Program-made: the position numbers and the translations under genes
From: Acanthaster planci
Taxonomy: Eukaryota; Echinodermata; Asteroidea; Valvatida; Acanthasteridae
Direction: 5' to 3'
Length of the DNA: 64,000 nucleotides
Assembly (NCBI RefSeq): GCF_001949145.1
Contig: NW_019091398.1
Coordinates: forward strand, 476,500-540,499
Notes under the pieces: model-generated
What the model was told of the DNA's origin: nothing
Databases searched by the model: none
The model's input: the letters and a program-made list of their open reading frames with translations, nothing else
Shown: piece by piece, positions 11,936 to 23,374 of the stretch
Layout of the letters: each line of letters begins with the position of its first letter
How positions within the stretch are numbered: the first letter of the stretch is position 1

Positions 11936-12830
11936 AGTGGATATTTTGCCGTCGCCGGCAAAAGTTCAGAAACGATATTCCGCTGATATTGGTCTATATT
12001 TACATGTATGACGTCGTCGTTGTTGACATACATGGTCCCTAACGTGGCGCGGCCCCTGTAGCGTGGCCCACTTTATTTTTCTTCTGTATTAAAAGCAAAA
12101 TTTCATCTCAATTATTTTTATAGTAAGTGAAATTTGATCAAGTTCTAGTATTCCCGTGCATAAATTTCAAGTTTCTGTTTCTCTTTCAAAGTTCAGATAA
12201 AAAGTTTATTTTTCCGATATTCTTTCTCGTGCAAAAATGAACTCTTAAAAGGCACCCAAAATACATGTAACGGAGTAGTTTTATTCAAAAGGGCCTATTA
12301 GAAATTGAGTATGTGAGTGTAAATAATTATATTTTTGGAATTTAGCGACTTTGAATAACCTTCTAAATGCAATGCAAGATTTTCTGAAATGGTTTTAAAG
12401 TGCGCCATGTCAGGAAATTTGAAGTTTTCCAGTAAAAATGTTGGCATCGTGGTGCGCCACGTAAGGGGATTGCACGGTCAAGCCTTTCATATTGTGAGCA
12501 CACACCAAGTCGGGCACCAGTGTCAGTGACTACGTTCTGGTGAGAGACTTAGGCTGCATCCGAATCTGTTGTCTGGAGCCAGGTCTAGGTCTTTGCTCCA
12601 TTGGAGAGGCGTGGACAATAGACCTAGCCGTAGCTCTGGAAGTCCGTTTCGGATTCGGCCTCAGTCAGTCCACTATATTGTCGGTGTCACTGTTATAACC
12701 TAACCGGTGAAATAGCTATCGACGGGTACTGCCGGAAGCCTTGACTCCATAAATTATGGACCGGTCCATAAGGCTACCGGCAGAATATTGTAATATTGGA
12801 ACTTTTGCTGGCGACGGCAAAATATTCACT
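11936..12830. mobile_element. element with 32-nt terminal inverted repeats, about 0.9 kb
   Basis: The left arm at 11936-11967 and the right arm at 12799-12830 are inverted copies with 2 mismatches in 32 nt (core ATATTTTGCCGTCGCC). No transposase is encoded between them, so a non-autonomous DNA transposon is likely. Other inverted pairs lie inside: 12549-12662 and about 12728-12785, the latter with CTGCCGG(A/T)AGCCTT arms. Target-site duplication was not resolved. Confidence 0.6.
12549..12662. mobile_element. small foldback element (MITE-like)
   Basis: The ends AGGCTGCATCCGAAT and ATTCGGCCTCA, plus inner arms around AGGTCTA/TAGACCT, form a 114-nt imperfect hairpin. The termini resemble those of the element at 54346-54441 (GGCxGxxTCCGAATCACTT), indicating a common family. 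Confidence 0.6.
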
Positions 12831-12839
12831 TTTTTACAA

Positions 12840-15800
12840 ATCCAATACAAAGATTCGAATATCTACAGTGATTGAATTGCATTGTTATGTAAAAATGCTA
12901 ATAAATTATATTAAAAAACCACAAGTCAACTATAATGTGTGTGATTGAATTGGTGGTGTAAATTTGTACCTGAAATTGGAGGAGGCCGGGAGTGGAGGAG
13001 GAAAGGTGTGGGACGACTTGCCCGGCCATGAAAATTTTGAAAATGGGGCTGGGGTGACTCCATGTGACTCTATAGTGGTCGATGTTTATGATAGGGATGT
13101 ACATCTGTAAAACATTACATTCGTGCAGAATCTTGCATCAAAATGACATATTACTGGCTTTTACTATATTTCGATTTTTTTTATTGATATTGAATGCATT
13201 TTAGTCGTTGGGAAGTCCAAAATCTTCTTTATACTCTGCTTTAATTTTTTGCTCACCTCAAAAAGGGGGGGGGATGATTTCATTAGCCCACCCCTCCACC
13301 CCATCAAAATGGGTGGTTGCGTGTGTGGGGGGTGTATTCGCCCTTATCACCCGGGATTTACGCCCATGGATTGGAGGTAAAGGTAAACGTGATTAAAGGG
13401 GTTAATGAAAGAATTTATTGGATGGCCGATTGTAGGTAACTCCGCGCACTTTCCACTTGGGTACAGCACAAAGTGGAAAAAAGAACCACTAAAATTGAAA
13501 AGAAAGCGAAAGATGAGGAAATCATCTTTTATGTGTGTCTTCAACATAAAAAACCTCGAGCATTCTTCCCGTATTTTGGAAGTGGAGGAACCTGTATATT
13601 GGTTTTCACAATTGTCGATGGCAGCTATACGGTCCACGAGTATCGATAAGAGTATCGAGGACTCTGAATCGCCTCTTTGGACATGGTTGGTGCGGATCAT
13701 AGAGTGCGAGTACCCTTCATAAAGTTGATTTGACTTAAATTAGCTGGTATCCCAAATCAAACTTCCTCAGATTTCACCTCCAAAACTGCCCCTAAACAGT
13801 GTGAAGCCAGCTACGCAGCTAGTCTTCACTCCTCGTGGAAGCTAGGGCTGTAGACTTAGAATCCTCCAGGTCTATACTTGGGCTGACTTGAAAAAAATCC
13901 TCCAGCTATTAAAAGCCACGATTATTATAGGCCTACGTACATGACGTATAGCCCTTCTCGTTAACCTGCAGTCGGCGACGGTTTTCCCATCGCGTGTTGC
14001 AGTGGGCATGTGCGGAAAAAAATCGCAATTCACCAACCCTCACACCAGACTACGCCCTTAATGTCTGAAATATGAACGGGATGTTAACAGGGAACACGAC
14101 CAAACAGGTGCTGTCTGCCGTTCGTGATCACTCGTCCGGCCAGAATGATCGTAGCTTCGCCATTATGTACGTGTGCTGTACATGTACTTTTATTGCAGTG
14201 ATCGATAGACATGATAGAAGAGTACAGGCTGTGTACGCATATACATGTACACGCGACATGCATGTAGCGCCATCTTACCAGGTGCGGGGTGATACAGGAT
14301 TATCCGAAATAGTTTCGTATTGGTAAGTTAATTTAAAAAACGAATGTCATTTATTGGTTGTCAGAGACATGAGAGATGTGTATGATCATGATCTAACGTC
14401 GAACTATGCACACAGTAGTCGTACTATTCACCATAGCCCGGGCAAGCAATACCCGTAGGCTAGCCCCACTAGTGGCACAGACTATCACTCCCGATGGATC
14501 GGGCGAACGAGTGCGAGTCCGTGCCACACTAGTGGGGCTACCCGTAGGCCAGCTGTGGGACAAAGTCGGCTTTCATTTATTTCTTGTAAGCCAAATCATG
14601 GACCACTGAGTTATGGGGACATTCTCGCTGAAGTCCCCACGTTTTCGGTTCCCACAAAATTGGTGAAATGACAAGTGTTTGTCTCCTTCCTCCATGGTCT
14701 CACATCGTGGGTGCATGTATGCTGGAAGGAAAATGGTGGAATAGGCCTACATGTGATATCATGCAAGTGCTACATGTAGGTGGCCTACATGTACATGCAC
14801 CATTATGTACTTGTAGATGTGGAGAGTCATCAATCGGGGTGTAATTGCTGTATTTTTCAAATGCCGGATTTGGTCTATTTGTGATTTCACATGCCACACA
14901 ATAGTCTACACATTGCCTTTTTTAAAACATTCCTTTTGGTCATGAACTTGAGAACAAAAGGCCAACTGAAGCTGAAATACATTTAGCCTGGGTAAATTGA
15001 GCCCAAGTAGGGCCTAGGGCCTACTGGTTATGCTCATATCTGATGAATTGCAAAATCATGATAAAGGCTTGAACCAAATATATGCCTTTTTCTTATGATG
15101 GAATCTGCCAGATTTCACTCTCTGTATTGAGTTTTTTTTAGCAGTTTGTCACCTTTGATGGGTAGTGCAAGGCACAGCCTTTATGCAGTGTACCAACTAC
15201 ATGTACTTGCAACAACAAAATCAGTGATGCCATGGTGTTGGGTTTTTTGGAAAGATATCGGTTTGGTGGCAAAAGGCACGGAGTACATGTATGTGGAAAT
15301 AGTATGCCACATGACATGGCATAGAAGGCATAAAAGAAGACAAAGATAATTGAAAAACAAAAGATAACTTAGAAGGGAGTGAAGGAAATCAACAGTAGAA
15401 ATGCACTGTCAAGTGGTTAGTAGTTGTGACCAGTGACCAGTAACCTAAAAAAACCCACTTTTTTGAACATATTCCACAGCAATACAGTAGATGTCGGTGT
15501 TGGTGGGATGGGTCATGTGGGTCGGTCCCAGTTCTTCATACTTGGCAGTTGGCCATGTGCCCCCCACTCAGTCAAAATTCAACAGACAAGGGCCGGTCGG
15601 AGTTTGATGTGTTGAGTACTAGAACCCCAGTAACAATCTACATGTACCGGTAGGATGGATGTTGGAATGTGATAGGTTGAGGAAGCCTGTAGTCTGTAGG
15701 AAAGTGCTCAGGGAGTTAGGGTTAATGTTTCAGACATCCACATAATTGTGTGTAGCATTTACTATATGTAATTAATTTTAATTCAATTTTATTTCCTTTT

Positions 15801-16490
15801 TACGTTTCAGCAACTTTATTAAAAAAGAGCTCAGGAATTAATGAATTTAGTTGATTTCCACGCCCACGAGAATTACATTTACACATGCAGATATATCCGT
15901 GACTGCACTTTGAGATTCTGCATTTATTAATTTGGCTTTCGTGATATCAGTGATGTCGTTAGTCACGAAATATACATACATCATGTACACTGTTGTTCAG
16001 AGAAATGACTAGGTATTCATACGGCATTTTACCATCTTCAAACAAGGACACCTCGAACTGCAATGATATGAGCGGGAGAGGCCAATAGAGGTTTGAAGAC
16101 AAAGCTTGTTAGTCAACTGTTTTTCTTCAAGGAACTTCCATGTCTCATCACTCTTCCCCACAGTCATTACCACATTCATACTGTACCAGAAAGGTGCCTG
16201 CACGGAAATAAATTAATGCAAGAAATAACCCATTACTTTCTCATGTCTGGTTTGTTCTTATTAGGTAAATGCCATCAGACTGCCCGCATGAAAAATCTCA
16301 ACTGACTGTGACTTTGGACTGTTGAGGCGAGGTTTTCTTTTGCGCGAAAGGCAATCAGAGCAAGTGTTTTTGAGAGAAGTAAAGACAGTCCTGGACTGAG
16401 GAGTCTTCCCTTTTCAACACCTCACTTCAAACCTCATCTTCCGGCTGATTTGTACATGTACACACAAAGTGTCCGGTAACTTGTTTCAAG
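12840..16490. other. intergenic region, no gene recognised
   Basis: Open frames of up to 117 codons on both strands at 13347-13722 overlap each other and match no family I know. A short hairpin lies at 14450-14549. The last few hundred bases probably carry 5' UTR of the zinc-finger gene at 16491. No TATA box or RNA gene was seen. Confidence 0.4.
14450..14549. repeat. nested hairpin and direct repeat
   Basis: TAGCCCCACTAGTGGCAC at 14461 pairs with GTGCCACACTAGTGGGGCTA at 14521, and TACCCGTAGGC is present as a direct repeat at 14450 and 14539. It is a compact palindromic structure of unknown origin. Confidence 0.6.
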
Positions 16491-18758
16491 ATGCTGCAGC
16501 TTAATTGTGATGCTTGCGATGAATCTTTCACCTCTCAGGATTACCTGGAGGCTCATCAGTGTTCCCTCAAGGAGGTGGGTTCACAAAGGCAGCGTCAGGG
16601 ACCTAACAGTGTCGAGAAGAAGTCCAGACCATTTGAGTGTGAACTGTGCAACAAAGCCTTCACCCAATTGAGCCACCTCAAGGAACACCAGCGAGTCCAC
16701 ACTGGGGAGAAGCCATTCGTTTGTGAAATCTGCGGCAAGGGGCTGTCCTGTGGCAGTGCTTTGAAAAACCACAGGAGAACCCACACAGGAGAAAAGCCTC
16801 ATGTGTGCAAGATGTGCGGTGAAGCTTTCACCTTCAAACAGCAGCTGGTCGTCCATCACATGGCGCATGATAACATTAGACCGTTTGTTTGCGAAGTTTG
16901 CAACAAGGCCTTCTTGAGGAAAGGAAATCTTAAAGAGCACGAAAGAGTTCACACCAGAGAGAAACCGTATGTTTGTGACATCTGTAACAAGGGATTTTCA
17001 TGTAATGGAACCCTTAATAATCATAAAAGGACTCATACGAGAGAAAAACCTTACGCCTGTGAATCTTGCAGCGAATCCTTCAGGTTTAGGTACCAGCTGA
17101 CAGAACACAAAAGAGTCCATATCGATGGCATTACTAAGCCGTTTGAGTGTGAAGTTTGCAGCAAAGCATTTTCAAAACAGAGCCATATGAAGGAGCACCT
17201 AAGCACCCACAATAAACAGAAGCAGTTCATGTGTGAAGTGTGTGGCAAAGCCTTTTTAACAGCTAGTTATTTGAAGAGACACGATAAAGTGCACTCCAAC
17301 AAAAGTGGATTCTTCTGTCTGATTTGTGACTTGTCTTGCTCCTCCGAAGACAAGCTAAAGAAGCACCATCTTAGAGTTCATAGTGGCAACAAGCCTTTTT
17401 CGTGTGATGTTTGCCACAAGGCCTTCTCCAATGAAAGTCACCTTGTTGAGCACAGAAGGGTCCATACTGGAGAGAAACCGTTCGTTTGTGATGTTTGTAA
17501 CAGGGCCTTCTCAGCAAAGAGCATTTTAAAAACGCATCAAAGAGTTCACACCAGGGAGAAACCGTATGTTTGCAAGAAGTGCAGCAAAGCTTTCTCTTAC
17601 CAACCGCAACTTCGTGTCCATATGTTGTTGCATGACAATGTCAGACCATTTGTTTGTGACATTTGTAACAAGTCATTCTTAAGAAAAGGAAATCTTAAAG
17701 AACATGAAAGAGTCCACACTGGTGAAAAACCATTCGTTTGTGGCACATGCGGCAAAGGGTTTACGAGCAGTAGCAGTCTAACCAAACACAAGAGAACTCA
17801 TACAGGTGAGAAGCCCTTCGTTTGTGAAGAATGTGGCAAAGCGTTCACCTTTGCGGTGGCCCTGAAGACTCACCTTGTGTCTCATGAGGATAACCCCAAA
17901 ACATTTGATTGTGACATTTGCCAGAAAAGTTTCCTGAGAGAATACCGACTGAAGGAGCACCACAAGGGATGCCACAGTCAGGAGAAATCATTCATGTGCG
18001 ACGTTTGCGGGAAAGCCTTCTCATTCAGCAGCAGCCTGAAAACACACCAGAGGATCCACAGTGGAGAGAAACCTTATGCCTGCAAGATTTGTGGCAACCA
18101 TTTCACCTACGGGGCTCAGCTGAGGGATCACAACTTGTGGGTACACCAAAAGACAAAGCCATACAAGTGTGAGGCATGTGATAAAGCCTTCCTGAGGAAA
18201 AAGACACTTTTGGAACACCGTCGGGTTCATACCTCGGTTAAATCGTGTGTGTGCGACCTTTGTGGCAAGGCCTTTACCCACAGCCTTCTCCTGAAGCGAC
18301 ACCAGAAAGTCCACTCTAATGAGAAGGCATTTGTTTGTGAAACCTGCGGCAGAAAATTTGCTTCAATGGTAAATCTTAAGACTCACCAGATGACACATTC
18401 AAATGAGAAGTCATTCCTCTGCGACACTTGTGGGGATACCTTCCGAAGAAAAAGCCAGCTTCTGCGGCACACGAGGGTGCACACCAAAGAAAGACCCTTC
18501 GCTTGTGACATCTGTGGCCGTACCTTCGCCCACATTACTACTCTTAAGTGCCATCGCCGTGGAGTTCACACGGATGACAGACCATTCAAATGTCAGACTT
18601 GTGGCAAGTGTTTTTTGCGGAAGTACGCACTGGCTTGTCATCAACGGGTGCACACGGGAGAAAAACCCTACGTTTGCGTTGTCTGTGAACGAGGTTTTGC
18701 ACACAACATTTCTCTCCGAAGGCACAAATGTGACAGTACTCAGGGAAGTCAAGATTAG
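16491..18758 (+). CDS. C2H2 zinc-finger protein, 26 fingers (ZNF-C)
   Basis: The intact single exon encodes 755 residues that are almost entirely fingers, from CDACDESF at residue 6 to the terminal C2HC finger ending LRRHKC. Nearly all have the C-x2-C-x12-H-x3/4-H pattern and HTGEKP/HTREKP/HSGEKP linkers; three have an H-x4-H or extended His spacing (LRVH, LWVH, RGVH). There is no accessory domain. It should be a nuclear DNA-binding protein of unknown target. Several adjacent pairs (for example the two LRKGNLKEHERVH fingers near residues 140 and 400) are nearly identical, showing internal block duplication. The start is the first ATG (MLQLNCDAC), which opens directly into the first finger; an upstream coding exon cannot be excluded. 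Unlike ZNF-B it shows no damaged finger. Confidence 0.92.
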   Translation: MLQLNCDACDESFTSQDYLEAHQCSLKEVGSQRQRQGPNSVEKKSRPFECELCNKAFTQLSHLKEHQRVHTGEKPFVCEICGKGLSCGSALKNHRRTHTGEKPHVCKMCGEAFTFKQQLVVHHMAHDNIRPFVCEVCNKAFLRKGNLKEHERVHTREKPYVCDICNKGFSCNGTLNNHKRTHTREKPYACESCSESFRFRYQLTEHKRVHIDGITKPFECEVCSKAFSKQSHMKEHLSTHNKQKQFMCEVCGKAFLTASYLKRHDKVHSNKSGFFCLICDLSCSSEDKLKKHHLRVHSGNKPFSCDVCHKAFSNESHLVEHRRVHTGEKPFVCDVCNRAFSAKSILKTHQRVHTREKPYVCKKCSKAFSYQPQLRVHMLLHDNVRPFVCDICNKSFLRKGNLKEHERVHTGEKPFVCGTCGKGFTSSSSLTKHKRTHTGEKPFVCEECGKAFTFAVALKTHLVSHEDNPKTFDCDICQKSFLREYRLKEHHKGCHSQEKSFMCDVCGKAFSFSSSLKTHQRIHSGEKPYACKICGNHFTYGAQLRDHNLWVHQKTKPYKCEACDKAFLRKKTLLEHRRVHTSVKSCVCDLCGKAFTHSLLLKRHQKVHSNEKAFVCETCGRKFASMVNLKTHQMTHSNEKSFLCDTCGDTFRRKSQLLRHTRVHTKERPFACDICGRTFAHITTLKCHRRGVHTDDRPFKCQTCGKCFLRKYALACHQRVHTGEKPYVCVVCERGFAHNISLRRHKCDSTQGSQD

Positions 18759-20480
18759 TCGAACTTGAAACATCCTTTGTGGCACAAAAACCTTGTGAAA
18801 GGTTTACATGCACATTCTAAAACCTAAGGTCAAATTAACCCCGAAACTGTGTTCATTTTGGCCTTACCATTTTCCATGTCCAAAAAGGACTCTCTTCTGC
18901 ATTATTTTGACCGTTTTCCAGTTCATTTTGCCCTAGAAAGGATCATATTTGAACCAGAAAGGACATCTTTTGACCTGGATGGACGTTAGCTTAAGTTCCC
19001 CAAGACTTTAAAATCGCTTCTGCAATGGTATATTGAGAGACTTTTTTTTACCCTAAGTTTCCAAAAGCGAATTGCACACAAGTCTAATGGAATTCAAACA
19101 TTTGGTGTACCTTAAATGAGCAGTTGAAAAATGTTCTTTGAAATGATCTGGACATGCTGGAAGACGAGCCAAAACACCACGGCATGTTTTGGCTCCAACG
19201 GGAGGCAAAGAAGATTTTTTTCCTGGAAAAAAAATACCAACCTCTTTATTGGCTTGAATTTAAACAAATTTTGCAGTAGGAGGTTATTGTTAGTACCATT
19301 GGCGATGTTGCAAGATATGTTACAGTATTAGGCTAACTACATGTGTCTCACATTCGTAGCAAGTAACTTCAAAAGAAGTGACAGTATTAACATCTGGGGC
19401 CAATTTCATAGAGCTGCTTATGCACAAAATTTGCTTAAGCATGAAAAAGCCTTTCTTAAAAAACAAAGGTCACCAGCTCAAACTCTATCTGATCTTCATG
19501 CTAACCAAAAGACAGGTAAATATGATCCCAAAACAATATACATCACATGGAGTTTTGGCTGGTTGCCTGATTTTTTAAGCAAAGTTTTCGTGCGCGTAAG
19601 CAAATTTTGTCCTTAAGCAGCTCTATAAAAATTGGTCCCAGGATGCTGTTGTTGGACATTTACATTTATTTAGATGTGTTTGATGCCTCTTGAGATGAGG
19701 CCAGACTGATGTACATTCTAAGCGTAGTTTCATGGCGATTCAAACACTGAATTGGGAACAGTTTGTGCTCAGTGGACTTTGTGTTTCTGGATCAAATTCA
19801 TATGTCCTGACATCCAGGAAATAACCAGACCATCGAACGTTTTGACGAAGGGCATTTTGATATGTCTGTGTTTTCATTGTGCATACAAATTTATTTCTTT
19901 ATACATGTAGATACATGTTGCATGGAATGAATATTGCTTTCAAATTGAAAACCGAGATTACACCAGAAGAACTGTCATAATGATAGGACTTAATTGTCTT
20001 TTTGACCCATAGGGGCTTTGCATGGAACCTGTTGGAAACAGCCAACTTTAATTTAAGGACATTTATTTAAATGACAATTTAACGCTTGAAATTCTGGTCA
20101 GTCATATATGTGAATAACAAGACAGTTTAGACAATTTGATCCTTAGATTCTGGAGTCGATGTTTAAGATCTGCTTAGACTCCATCACTCAGAAGACATTT
20201 TAATTATGAATGTTGTCCCATGTGAATTTTTAATTCAGGTTTTTTACCTTACATGACGTATATCCGAGAGCTTGCAGAAAAATTCACAAGCTTTCTCGGG
20301 TGGGACTCAAACCCACGACCTCCTGCTTACTAGTGCATTTGCTCATTTGTAATTCCTTGTCCTTATTAGAGCAGAAATAGAGTTCAGTTTTTATCGCCGG
20401 TTTCCAAACTCACGATGTGGCAGGGTGAAGCATTCCTACTCATTGGCTAGATGTTGCAAAGTTGATTGCCGAATAGCCTG
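18759..20480. other. intergenic region with a foldback element
   Basis: No gene is recognised. Apart from the foldback element at 19395-19640 the sequence is AT-rich and unique-looking. The part before 20481 is downstream of the minus-strand ALF-like gene. Confidence 0.4.
19395..19640. mobile_element. foldback element (MITE-like), 246 nt
   Basis: Left end TGGGGCCAATTTCATAGAG and right end CTATAAAAATTGGTCCCA are inverted copies; the pairing continues through AGCTGCTTA and CAAAATTTGCTTA over more than 40 nt per arm. It has no coding capacity. Elements with such CCAATTTCATAGAGCTGCTTA ends are, as I recall, frequent in marine invertebrate genomes. Confidence 0.7.
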
Positions 20481-21134
20481 TTAGAGTTCGTCTTTTAAAA
20501 GTCCTTCGCTCCTAAGCCTATCAAGTAGCTCCTTCATTGCTGCATCGATGGCATCCTGCGGCTCATCGAAGTGGTGTTTCTTCACCTTAATACCACTGGC
20601 GATGTCCCAAGCTGTCCCGTCATACACCCACAATTCGTCGATGCTGTGGACACGACCCTTGGCACTGTACTTGATAGCGCGTCCTCCTATTGTCACCTAG
20701 CCGGAGAACGTTTATTGAAGTTTAGTGATTGAAGTTAAGTGATTTTACGCTCAGTTCAAGTTCAGAGGATGAGATACGTGTATAAAGGATTCCTTCAAGG
20801 CTTCAACGGTCTGCAAATGTTAAAATAATTACTGCCATTTGTCGGCTTTTTATTGACTAGGACTTGATTTTTGTACATACACTGTAAGGGCCTGTTTGTT
20901 TCGCACTGGATCTCAATCACGATCCCAAATTTGGTTGGCGGTATCCGTTGGATGTACGCTGGTGTTAGTTAACCAACATCGGTCACTGATCGCGAACGAA
21001 TCCGCGTGAAACAAACCGGCTCAACTTGACTGAAAAAATCCTAACCTGCCCTTCCTCGTTGAGGGCGTTGTTGAGGAAGTCCATTGCACTTTTGATTGTA
21101 GCCGGATTAAGGTTGAAAGCACCAACCATGTTGA
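20481..21134 (-). CDS. ALF-like small protein with C-terminal KDEL (ALF-A), 5' end not found
   Basis: Two minus-strand exons are supported: 21134-21046 (89 nt, phase 1 in, phase 0 out, donor CAG|GTTAGG) and 20696-20481 (216 nt, acceptor CTAG). They give FNLNP, a helix ending LNEEGQ, a strand VTIGGRAIKYSAKGRV, WVYDGTAWDIASGI and a final helical part ending LLKDEL-stop. The layout helix, strands, basic hairpin, W-x5-W, then an amphipathic helix matches anti-lipopolysaccharide factors of horseshoe crabs and crustaceans, which bind lipid A. The two Cys that bracket the ALF lipid-binding hairpin are absent. The terminal KDEL would retrieve a secretory protein to the ER. By analogy with ALF-B a signal-peptide exon is expected upstream, but I could not find it before 23.3 kb, so this may be partial or inactive. 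The family call rests on pattern similarity only. Confidence 0.65.
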
Positions 21135-23374
21135 CTGCAGTGTGGGGAACAACGTGCAGGAAAACAATATCAAGTGGCAGGAAGTTATACACTGCTTGAA
21201 ATGAACTGTAGCCTAGGAAATGGTTCATACATGTATATCGGATTACCACCGTGTCCATGGCCTTCGAGTTTGACGCAGAATAACGTAGCCAGTGGTTGTA
21301 TACAGAATGCGCATATTAATACCCGACCCCTGTCTACATCCACATTGCTGGCTCTTTAAAATCTGTGGAATTGACCACAAAAGCTACACACTTGAATTTA
21401 TTTCTTCTGTAGGAAGTCCCTTGTACATTTCAGCTTACAAAACAGTCGACATTCAAAAAAAAAACCATTGAAAGCAACTGTGTAAGCCCAATAATTTTGG
21501 GACTTGCACTTGGAGCTTTACAATCTGGAACCACGGACGTTCATACAAAAATCTGGACTCGCAATGCCCTTAATCAGTTTATGGAGATAGTTGAATCCAC
21601 TAGCGGCCATTTTACCGAGCCGAATACAAAGCTTGCCTGGCAATGCCTGCCTTTAGTTCTCCCTGGCGTCAATAGAAACGAGCCAACCCGCACATTTGTA
21701 TTCGGCTCGGTAAAATGGCCGCTGGTTGGCTTCTATTTCATACAAGGGCATTGCAAGTCAGGGTTTTTTTCTTATACGTCCGTGTCTGGAACTCGGGTTA
21801 TTATAACCTCACTTTTGTTTTTAGCGTGATTTTGAAATTTCCAAAGGAGTTAGATAAATTCAACAAACCTGTGCATAGTGTTAGAATCACCGCTGAAGGA
21901 AGGTACATCTCCGAGTCTCTTAAGGTCTTCAGAAACACAAACAATACAAATGCAGCCTCTTTACTGTTCCCACTCTGTTGCCGACGAAGATGTCACTGCT
22001 GTGTTTGTTCTTTGTGTTACTCTTATATTTTGTATTACTCTGGAAATCCCCTGGTAAACCGATATTGATCAATAATAGTTATGATATCTGTGGGTATTTG
22101 GGGGATGTGAGCCAAAGTCTGTATTCCTACTGACTTTGACCTCTGGCGGTTATTTGTTAAGCAGCCCTGTGTTATCTATTTTGAGGTTATTTCCTTGTGT
22201 TCACAGAAAATAATATCAGATACCCTGTTCAGAGCAATAGCTCAGAAAATAACTGCTTCCAATAGGCCAAATTTCAGGCCAAGTTTTGTATGTAAGTTGT
22301 GGGTTTATGATGTTTTCGTATGTCTCTGGTGGCAGGTATATTTGGAAAATCCGCGTGGGAAGAAACCACTGGCTTGTATGGTTAGAACTTCAACTACATG
22401 TACAAGCAGGCCCTTTGCGTGATGCATACAGTGAAATTGAATCTTTCTACTGGTCGCCATTATTGCTGAGTCAAGTGGCATGGTTTCCCCATTGCAGTTG
22501 ATTAAAGTGTCCACGATGAGTGGGAGTGATGGACGTATGCTCTTCACAGTTACTCCGAGTCACTGAAACCACCACGCAAGCGTACATGTACCTGACCGAT
22601 TATAACCAATGCTTGGGGTTGTTAAACCCTGTGGCCGGAGACGAAACTATTGTGGATGTACAGGGACAATGAAAACCCAAAACCGCGACACACAAATTCA
22701 AATAACATTCATTTTCTCCAATAGTAATGGTCAGAAACCAACGGTTTACGTTTGCGTTAAAATAATACCTCTTTTTTGTAAGAAAAAATGGTAAGACCCT
22801 TGACCATTATGATGTTCAGCTGACAAACCAACCTCAATTTTATTCTTTCTTGTATATAAAAAATAAGAAAAAACACAATGTCAAGCAGGAATTCATCACT
22901 GTTTTTTTTTCAAATTACGTAATAAGGAATGAGGAATCAATGTGATGGGATATTCAGTCTTTGATGTGAACAGACAATAAAGTTCCCGTATAATTATACG
23001 GGAAGAAAGAAAAGGAAAGAGTCAACGCATTCAATGATGCTTTTGCAAGATTCCGCCATTCGAAACAGAATTTCTTCTTGAATTATTTTTAATAGAATAA
23101 TTCTACGTGATTACCATCACTGTATAAAATATTTAAATGAATTATTTTCAGCTTCTACTTTACATATTTCCTCTCGGGAAAACAGAAGCCAGAAATGTAA
23201 TAAAAAAAAGGACCGCAGAAGTTACATTCAACTTGACCCAAAAAAGGTTATATTGATGCTGATAGATGTATGAAAACAGATGTAAAAGTTGCTCAAAATT
23301 TTCATGTGGATCTTGGAAAATATTTTATGTGTTTTTGTTGGTTAATGAACTGAACCCAATTTACGTCGAGCCAA
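21135..23374. other. region between the two small ALF-like genes
   Basis: Apart from the foldback element at 21526-21795, no gene is recognised. The missing signal-peptide exon of ALF-A should lie here if the gene is intact. Both 22.8-23.3 kb and the end of the interval are AT-rich, and ALF-B's 3' UTR is expected just before 23375. Confidence 0.4.
21526..21795. mobile_element. foldback element with 28-nt perfect arms
   Basis: Positions 21603-21630 and 21695-21722 are perfect inverted copies (core GGCCATTTTACCGAGCCGAA). Outside them GCAATGCCCTT and ACGGACGT are again inverted, so the whole 270 nt folds back on itself. It is a non-coding, MITE-like insertion upstream of ALF-A. Confidence 0.75.

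Noticed and set aside
13347-13722. Overlapping open frames of 117 (minus) and 105 (plus) codons
   Set aside because: They are frames of the same DNA on opposite strands, with no recognisable domain and no clear splice partners.
20983-21258. ATG upstream of ALF-A exon 2 read without splicing (MNHFLGYSSF...)
   Set aside because: The hydrophobic part is the translated polypyrimidine tract before the acceptor CACACTGCAG; the paralogues splice at the same place.
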